A DNA stretch of 12,475 nucleotides. It comes from an uncultured Altererythrobacter sp. Lineage in GTDB: Bacteria; Pseudomonadota; Alphaproteobacteria; Sphingomonadales; Sphingomonadaceae. A program made the position numbers and the translations under genes. The stretch lies in assembly GCA_938009055.1 (NCBI GenBank), contig CALLIO010000203.1, positions 1 to 12,475 of the forward strand, read 5' to 3'. This document shows, piece after piece, positions 8,566 through 12,475 of the stretch; position 1 is the first letter of the stretch, and the number at the start of each line of letters is the position of its first letter. The notes under the pieces are model-generated. The model searched no databases. It was given only the letters and a program-made list of their open reading frames with translations, and had not been told where the DNA came from.

Positions 8566-9254
8566 GCGGCTTTGGTGTCAGAGGCGATGACGCCATCTGC
8601 CATGGTAATTACACGGTCGCAGCGTTCGGCAAGGGCTGGGTCATGGGTAATGATGAGCAAGGTTGCGCCCGTTTCCGCGCGGCGGGCAAACAGAAGTTCG
8701 ATAATCTCCTCGCCGGTTGCATTGTCGAGATTTCCTGTCGGCTCATCGGCAAAGATCAGCTTGGGGCGCGGCGCAGTGGCGCGGGCAATCGCAACGCGCT
8801 GCTGCTCGCCGCCTGATAGCTGCGTTGGATAGTGGTCGAGCCTGTGGCCAAGGCCAACGGCTTCCAGCTCTGCGCGCGCTCTAGCCTGGCAGTCATCCTC
8901 GCCATTCAATTCCATTGGCGTTGCGACATTTTCAGCCGCTGTCATGGTCGGGAGCAGGTGAAAGGCTTGTAGCACAATGCCGATCCGCCCACGCCGCGCT
9001 TGCGCCAAAGCATCTTCGTCAAGCTGAACAAAATTCTGATCCGCTATGCTCAGCGAGCCGCCAGATGCGCGCTCAAGCCCGGACAGGACCGCCATCAGCG
9101 AGCTCTTGCCCGAGCCGGACGGACCAAGCAGCGCCACCACTTCACCATCGGCAATATCGAGATCAATCCCGCGCAAGATGTCGACCGGCGCATCCTCGCT
9201 GCCAAGCGTTAGGGTGAGATTGCGGGCGCTGATAGCGAGAGAAGGGGTTGTCAC
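8562..9254 (-). CDS. ABC transporter ATP-binding protein (YbbA-like)
   Basis: This 230-residue nucleotide-binding subunit of the LolD/MacB/YbbA group has the Walker A motif GPSGSGKS at 44-51, Q-loop Gln96, signature LSGGEQ at 146-151, Walker B LIFADEP at 166-172 and H-loop His204. It powers the permease whose gene overlaps its stop codon. The frame is open to a GTG at 9296, but the GTG at 9252-9254, just after GAGGA, gives the usual family length (about 228) and avoids an atypical Cys/Pro-containing extension. The Shine-Dalgarno spacing is short (3 bases), so the start is less certain than the identity. The divergent neighbour is a TesA-type hydrolase, which supports assignment as YbbA rather than LolD. 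Confidence 0.93.
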   Translation of the reverse strand: MTTPSLAISARNLTLTLGSEDAPVDILRGIDLDIADGEVVALLGPSGSGKSSLMAVLSGLERASGGSLSIADQNFVQLDEDALAQARRGRIGIVLQAFHLLPTMTAAENVATPMELNGEDDCQARARAELEAVGLGHRLDHYPTQLSGGEQQRVAIARATAPRPKLIFADEPTGNLDNATGEEIIELLFARRAETGATLLIITHDPALAERCDRVITMADGVIASDTKAA

Positions 9255-9344
9255 TGGTCCTCGAGGGCATAGATTGGTGTGGCTTGCTGCCACCACATGT
9301 CCACGCGGTGTGCGGCATATTGTCCTACATGGGAAGAGATACGC

Positions 9345-10058
9345 ATGAGAAAAGGTATTGGCTGCATTTTTCTGAGCCTCGCGTTGGTTGCTTGTGACAC
9401 GGGCGCTGCGCCTGACGAAGCCGATGCAGGCACTGGCGACCCTATCGCAGAGGAGGCGGCGCTTGACGATGCAATCCCTGTGATGGGCGAGGAGCGGCGC
9501 ATTCTTGCGTTTGGAGACAGTCTGTTTGCTGGATATGGTGTGGGCAAGGAGGCGAGCTATCCAGCGATCTTGCAGAGCGCATTGCGTGCCAAGGGCATCA
9601 ATGCGGCGGTCGCCAATGCGGGTGTGTCAGGTGACACAACCGCAGCCGGATTGCAGCGCTTTGCCTTCACGCTCGACGCGCAATCCGAAGCGCCCGATCT
9701 GGTGATTATTGAGCTGGGCGGCAATGATCTCTTGCGCGGGCTTTCTCCTGAACAGACCCGCGACAATATCAAGGCCATGCTGGAAGAGCTCAAGAGCCGC
9801 AATATCGACGCAATGCTGATGGGAATGCGCGCGCCGCCCAATTACGGGCCAGAGTTTCAGGCGGCTTTCGATGGTCTTTATGGTGATCTGGCCGAGCAAT
9901 ATGGCGTTGATCTGGTGCCCTTCTTCCTCGAAAGCATCTATCAATCACCTGAACTTTTTCAGGATGACCGGATCCACCCAACCGAGGAAGGGATCGAGCA
10001 ATTGGTTGAGGCAACTGTGGCAACGGTTGAAGCTGCGCTGCCTGCTAGCGAGAGCTAA
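9345..10058 (+). CDS. SGNH/GDSL hydrolase, arylesterase or TesA-like lipoprotein
   Basis: This 237-residue esterase/lysophospholipase of the TesA-arylesterase family hydrolyses acyl or aryl esters, probably at the envelope. Catalytic blocks are all present: GDSL with nucleophile Ser59, GVSGDT with Gly96, GGND with Asn127 and DRIH with Asp208 and His211. The N terminus (MRKGIGCIFLSLALVAC) is a lipoprotein signal with lipidation at Cys17, followed by an acidic, Ala-rich linker (18-50). Asp at +2 is the classic inner-membrane retention signal. The ATG has GGAAGAG upstream. It is divergent from the YbbA/YbbP pair with a 90-base spacer, the same arrangement as tesA-ybbA-ybbP in E. coli. Its TAA overlaps the recF stop on the other strand. 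Confidence 0.93.
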   Translation: MRKGIGCIFLSLALVACDTGAAPDEADAGTGDPIAEEAALDDAIPVMGEERRILAFGDSLFAGYGVGKEASYPAILQSALRAKGINAAVANAGVSGDTTAAGLQRFAFTLDAQSEAPDLVIIELGGNDLLRGLSPEQTRDNIKAMLEELKSRNIDAMLMGMRAPPNYGPEFQAAFDGLYGDLAEQYGVDLVPFFLESIYQSPELFQDDRIHPTEEGIEQLVEATVATVEAALPASES

Positions 10059-11131
10059 AGCCGCTGCAACTGCCCGCCGCTGACTTTCCAGATCGCGGCT
10101 TCGTCGAGGATGCTGGCAAAGGGCGCTTCCTCAGTGCCGGTGAACCACACTTGCGCCCGGCCGCCGCGCAGGCGCGCGAATAAGGCAGCGCGGCGCACTT
10201 CGTCCAAATGGGCGGCGACTTCATCAAGCAGCAGCACGCCGGGGCGTCCTTCCGATGCAAGTGAGGCATGGGCCAGCGTGATTGCGATCAGCATCGCCTT
10301 TTGTTCACCGGTTGAGCAATGCGCCGCTGGCTGACCGTTGCCCGACATCACAACTTCCAGCTCATCGCGGTGCGGCCCAGACAATGTTCGCCCCGCAGCG
10401 CGGTCACGGGAGCGCTGGCTCCGCAATTCTGCGCGCAAGGTTTCAAATTCGACTGGACCGCCCGCGCGATAGGTGAGGATTGGGCGGGCAAAGGGTTCAT
10501 CGGGCAGGGCGGAAAGCTCATCCGTCAAAGCGGCCAGCAAGGATTGCCGCGCTGCACTGACCGCTGAGCCATATTCTGCCGCCTGCGCCTCGATCGCATC
10601 GAGCCAAGTCGCCTCGCTCCTGTCTTCCAATAGCTTATTGCGTTCGCGGATCGCCGTTTCATAGCGCGAGGCATTGCGGGCATGGCCCGGGTCCACCGCC
10701 AGCGCCAAACGGTCCATATAACGCCGCCGCGCGCCTGCACTGTCGGTGAAGAGGCCATCCATCGCAGGGGTCAGCCAGCCCATCGCTAGCCATTCGCCAA
10801 GGCTCGCCGCGCTGGCATTGGCGCTGTTGATCCGCACAATGCGCCGCGTAGGCTGGTCGGGATCGACTTGCGTTCCTATCCGCGCGCTTTCATGGCCTTG
10901 CTCTTTCAAACTTGCGCCAATGGTGAAGCCGCCGGGGCCAGACTGTCCAGCCATGTCAGGCAAGGCGGCACGGCGCAGCCCTCGGCCAGGTGCCAGCAAG
11001 GACAAAGCCTCGAGCACATTGGTTTTGCCGGCTCCATTTTCACCGATGAGCAGATTGAACTGGCGCGTGTCGTCAAGCTCGCTCGCCGTATGGTTGCGAA
11101 AACTCAGCAAGGAAATGCGGTCGAGAGCCAT
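10055..11131 (-). CDS. recF: DNA replication/repair protein RecF
   Basis: This 358-residue SMC-like ATPase binds gapped duplex DNA and helps RecO and RecR load RecA at single-strand gaps. It shows Walker A GENGAGKT at 30-37, the RecF LSGPHRDEL motif at 250-258, signature STGEQK at 273-278 and Walker B GVLLLDEV at 298-305. The length is typical (about 360). The start chosen is ATG at 11129-11131, which gives the conserved MALxRISLLSFRNH start. A TTG four codons upstream is also open. The ribosome-binding site is weak (TTGGG about 8 bases before). recF is not next to dnaA or dnaN here, as is common in alphaproteobacteria. It is convergent with the esterase gene (stops overlap) and divergent from the small-peptide/PspC operon. 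Confidence 0.97.
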   Translation of the reverse strand: MALDRISLLSFRNHTASELDDTRQFNLLIGENGAGKTNVLEALSLLAPGRGLRRAALPDMAGQSGPGGFTIGASLKEQGHESARIGTQVDPDQPTRRIVRINSANASAASLGEWLAMGWLTPAMDGLFTDSAGARRRYMDRLALAVDPGHARNASRYETAIRERNKLLEDRSEATWLDAIEAQAAEYGSAVSAARQSLLAALTDELSALPDEPFARPILTYRAGGPVEFETLRAELRSQRSRDRAAGRTLSGPHRDELEVVMSGNGQPAAHCSTGEQKAMLIAITLAHASLASEGRPGVLLLDEVAAHLDEVRRAALFARLRGGRAQVWFTGTEEAPFASILDEAAIWKVSGGQLQRL

Positions 11132-11199
11132 AGTGTAACCCAATTAGCATTGCGCACGAATTTCACCACAACTCAAGACACGCAATCACCCATCCCGAA

Positions 11200-11220
11200 T
11201 GTTGGGAAAATTCACCAACA
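11200..11220. promoter_or_regulatory. 21-bp dyad, candidate enhancer (UAS) of the sigma-54 promoter
   Basis: TGTTGG (11200-11205) and CCAACA (11215-11220) are perfect inverted arms around nine bases that are themselves partly symmetric (AA-N-TT). The centre lies about 109 bases upstream of the start predicted from the sigma-54 element, where bacterial enhancer-binding proteins such as PspF normally bind. It is also about 70 bases upstream of the divergent recF start and could instead serve that gene. The symmetry is seen directly; the role is inferred. Confidence 0.5.
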
Positions 11221-11259
11221 GTTCGGAATGGTTAAAAACTGTAAAATCGTGCGAATGGC

Positions 11260-11287
11260 GAAAAACGGCAGATTTCTGCGGTTTTTC
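11260..11287. repeat. 28-bp near-perfect palindrome upstream of the -24 element
   Basis: Arms of 13 bases pair over their whole length apart from one G-G mismatch: GAAAAAC pairs with GTTTTTC outside, and GCAGA with TCTGC inside, around a central TT. It ends 6 bases before the -24 box. It could be an operator, a site for an architectural or enhancer protein, or a bidirectional terminator insulating the divergent units (A tract on one side, T tract on the other). Sequence alone does not decide. Confidence 0.6.
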
Positions 11288-11292
11288 AAAAC

Positions 11293-11308
11293 TGGCACGC
11301 CTCCTGCA
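11293..11308 (+). promoter_or_regulatory. Sigma-54 (RpoN) -24/-12 promoter
   Basis: TGGCACG is followed by four bases and CTGCA, against the consensus TGGCACG-N4-TTGC(A/T). The invariant GG (11294-11295) and GC (11306-11307) are exactly 10 bases apart. Only the first T of TTGC and the base after the -24 box deviate. Transcription should begin near 11319, giving a leader of about 49 bases that contains a small hairpin (CCAGC at 11322-11326 with GCTGG at 11338-11342) and reaching the first small gene. A sigma-54 promoter requires an enhancer-binding activator, which is not encoded in this window. The E. coli psp operon is also sigma-54 dependent, which fits the PspC-domain gene downstream. Confidence 0.72.
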
Positions 11309-11367
11309 AAGTCTTGGGCAACCAGCGAGATGGTCTTGCTGGAAGACACATTGAAAGGAAATACCCC

Positions 11368-11487
11368 ATGTTTGCCAACTCTGAAACCGGAACCCGTCTC
11401 GCTGCAGCCATCTTCTCTATCGCCATCTCGGCGGTCTTCATGGCCACAGCAATCATCCCAGCAAGCCCCAATGGCTTTATCGCTTAA
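11368..11487 (+). CDS. Small single-span membrane peptide, 39 residues (copy 1)
   Basis: This short frame opens with ATG 7 bases after a clean AAAGGAA (11354-11360) and ends at TAA. The peptide has a short polar N terminus (MFANSETGTR), one hydrophobic segment at about 11-31, and the motif MATAIIPASPN (25-35) before a short tail ending FIA. I recognise no named family. It is a paralogue of the next small gene: same length class, same MF start, same hydrophobic span and same motif at the same place. Well-placed ribosome-binding sites, the duplicated motif and synonymous third-base differences all argue that it is translated. It is too long and hydrophobic to be a typical leader peptide. Possible roles are a stress-induced membrane peptide, a PspC partner or a small toxin-like peptide; none is established. 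Confidence 0.8.
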   Translation: MFANSETGTRLAAAIFSIAISAVFMATAIIPASPNGFIA

Positions 11488-11532
11488 GCTCGCTGCAACC
11501 AGCAACAACCCAACCTAAAGGAAAACTCAAAA

Positions 11533-11655
11533 ATGTTTCTTTCGTCCAACACTTTAAACACAGCCTTCGCTGCCTTTGCAGCGGTCGCGCTTTCAGCCCT
11601 GATGATGGCCACAGCTATCGTTCCAGCTTCGCCCAATCTGATGGTGCTGGCATGA
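11533..11655 (+). CDS. Small single-span membrane peptide, 40 residues (copy 2)
   Basis: This is the second copy, 45 bases after the first. It has AAAGGAAAA (11517-11525) upstream of its ATG, and a TGA that overlaps the ATG of the PspC-domain gene as ATGA. The peptide begins MFLSSNTLNT, has an Ala-rich hydrophobic segment at about 10-31 and then the motif MATAIVPASPN (25-35). Only the start, the span and this motif are shared with copy 1; the N- and C-terminal parts have diverged, so this is not a recent exact duplication. The stop-start overlap strongly suggests translational coupling with the PspC-domain protein and hence a joint role at the inner membrane. I know no characterised homologue. 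Confidence 0.83.
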   Translation: MFLSSNTLNTAFAAFAAVALSALMMATAIVPASPNLMVLA

Positions 11656-11867
11656 ACGATGTAAGCAAGAACAACGCTGGCGGACCACCTTCGCGCAACT
11701 TCCAACTCGACAAGCCAAATGCCAAACTGATGGGCGTTTGCGGCGGAATTGGAAACTATGTCGGCATCGACCCGATGCTGGTTCGCGTAGGTTTCGTGAT
11801 CGGCGGCCTCGTAAGCGTAGGCACAGCAGGATTGATCTATGTCGCGATCGGCTTGATCGCAGACTGA
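11652..11867 (+). CDS. Minimal PspC-domain membrane protein
   Basis: This 71-residue protein consists almost entirely of a PspC domain. A polar N terminus (1-16) precedes FQLDKPNAKLMGVCGGIGNY (17-36), which has the hallmark GVCGG-(I/L)-x-x-Y, then GIDPMLVRVGFV and a Gly-rich hydrophobic segment (about 43-69). In enterobacterial Psp systems PspC is an inner-membrane sensor that, with PspB, draws PspA away from the activator PspF on envelope damage. E. coli PspC is about 120 residues, so this copy lacks a separate C-terminal region. No pspA, pspB or pspF is seen nearby, and mini-PspC proteins of this size may act on their own. The gene is coupled to the upstream small peptide by a 4-base overlap and is probably expressed from the sigma-54 element at 11293. 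A terminator follows. Confidence 0.9.
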   Translation: MNDVSKNNAGGPPSRNFQLDKPNAKLMGVCGGIGNYVGIDPMLVRVGFVIGGLVSVGTAGLIYVAIGLIAD

Positions 11868-11935
11868 AGCGCACAGCACGAACAAGCGGCACCCGGTTAT
11901 TCGGATCCGCTGTGCGCCAATCTTGAATGAACCGG

Positions 11936-11970
11936 GAGGGGCCCAGCTATCGAGCGCGGCCCCTCTCTTT
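11936..11970 (+). terminator. Rho-independent terminator of the PspC operon
   Basis: A perfect 8-bp GC-rich stem (GAGGGGCC at 11936-11943, GGCCCCTC at 11958-11965) with a 14-base loop is followed by TCTTT. It lies 68 bases after the PspC stop codon. The T-rich tail is only on the plus strand side, so it serves the PspC operon rather than the convergent dehydrogenase gene, although the stem could also impede the opposing transcript. Confidence 0.8.
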
Positions 11971-11974
11971 TGGC

Positions 11975-12475
11975 CTACATTGCGGAAATACCGCCATCGA
12001 GCTTAAGCTCCGCGCCGGTCATGAACCGGCTTTCGTCAGAAGCCAGATAGAGCACCGCATTGGCGATATCATTGGGTTCGCCCACAAAACGCAGCGGAAT
12101 TTGCCGCGCAAGCTTCTCCATCAACACATCCTTGTCCAATTGGTGCGCTTTGGCCGTGCCATCAAGAATGGGCGTATCGACAAAGGTTGGATGCACGGAA
12201 TTGCAGCGGATCTGCATATTCTTTTTCGCACAGTGCAGAGCGATGGATTTCGACAGCATCCAAACGCTCGCTTTTGAGGCGTTGTAGGCAGGCATGGTGT
12301 CGCTCGCGATCAGGCCTGCAATGCTTGAGATATTGACGATCGAACCGGGCGCATGGTCGCGCATTAGCGGAAGCGCTTTTTGGCAGCCGTGGAAGATCGA
12401 ATTGACGTTGATGTCAAAGCAGCGCTGCCAATCGCCGAAGTCGCATTCCTCGATATTGCCCGGCACGCCGATGCC
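11975..12475 (-). CDS. Short-chain dehydrogenase/reductase, C-terminal part (5' end beyond window)
   Basis: The last 166 codons of a classical SDR oxidoreductase (NAD(P)-dependent, Rossmann fold) are present. The frame stays open to the right edge, so the N-terminal cofactor-binding part (TGxxxGxG) lies outside. Catalytic residues are visible: Asn in DINVN (fragment residue 23), Ser in NISSIAG (51), and Tyr and Lys in YNASK (64 and 68). The C terminus MTGAELKLDGGISAM is typical of the classical SDR C end. The internal GTG at 12464-12466 would lack the cofactor site and is not a credible start. The substrate cannot be told from this part; alcohol, hydroxysteroid or 3-oxoacyl substrates are all possible for this subgroup. 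It converges on the PspC operon, 107 bases from that gene's stop. Confidence 0.93.
   Translation of the reverse strand, partial: GIGVPGNIEECDFGDWQRCFDINVNSIFHGCQKALPLMRDHAPGSIVNISSIAGLIASDTMPAYNASKASVWMLSKSIALHCAKKNMQIRCNSVHPTFVDTPILDGTAKAHQLDKDVLMEKLARQIPLRFVGEPNDIANAVLYLASDESRFMTGAELKLDGGISAM

Noticed and set aside
11197..11257. Three GAATG repeats at 11197, 11226 and 11253, spaced 29 and 27 bases
   Set aside because: A five-base word repeated three times is expected too easily by chance, and the flanks do not extend the match. It may be worth rechecking only if relatives conserve the spacing.
11220..11293. IHF site between the dyad and the sigma-54 promoter
   Set aside because: The stretch at 11229-11247 is AT-rich, but I found no acceptable match to WATCAANNNNTTR on either strand.
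10868..11518. Plus-strand frame of 216 codons spanning recF, the spacer and peptide copy 1
   Set aside because: It runs antisense to recF, through the promoter elements and in a different frame from the small peptide. The true peptide frames have better start signals and are paralogous to each other.
11212..11885. Minus-strand frames opposite the small-peptide/PspC operon
   Set aside because: They lie opposite a clear PspC-domain gene and two paralogous peptides, have no ribosome-binding sites, and their translations are shadow-like.

Overview
The window looks like ordinary chromosome from an alphaproteobacterium, most likely Sphingomonadales and probably Erythrobacteraceae. This is an inference from moderately high GC, a large TonB-dependent receptor of sphingomonad type, and the style of the proteins. 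No phylogenetic test was run. I see no rRNA, tRNA, CRISPR array, insertion sequence or prophage gene.

Layout from left to right. A lipoprotein gene (minus strand) runs off the left edge downstream of the translational GTPase gene typA/bipA (minus). A 302-base divergent spacer separates typA from an 874-residue TonB-dependent outer-membrane receptor (plus), which ends at a strong intrinsic terminator. Two small inner-membrane protein genes follow on the plus strand, a DUF805 protein and an RDD protein, preceded by a perfect 15-bp palindrome. They converge on a minus-strand ABC exporter pair of YbbA/YbbP type (ATPase and FtsX-like permease, start and stop codons overlapping). A divergent SGNH-hydrolase lipoprotein (TesA/arylesterase type) reproduces the tesA-ybbA-ybbP arrangement known from E. 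coli. The esterase gene is tail-to-tail with recF, and their stop codons overlap.

The most interesting region is 11132-11970. Upstream of recF, on the opposite strand, there is a good match to a sigma-54 (RpoN) promoter. It has a 21-bp dyad about 110 bases upstream, where an enhancer-binding protein would be expected, and a 28-bp near-perfect palindrome just upstream of the -24 element. The promoter leads into three very small genes: two tandem, clearly related 39- and 40-residue single-span membrane peptides sharing the motif MATAI(I/V)PASPN, and a 71-residue minimal PspC-domain protein whose start overlaps the stop of the second peptide. A rho-independent terminator closes the unit. No pspA, pspB or pspF is visible here. 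The arrangement suggests a compact, possibly undescribed sigma-54-controlled envelope-stress operon. The promoter and enhancer assignments are sequence-pattern inferences.

The right edge holds the C-terminal 166 codons of a classical short-chain dehydrogenase/reductase on the minus strand.
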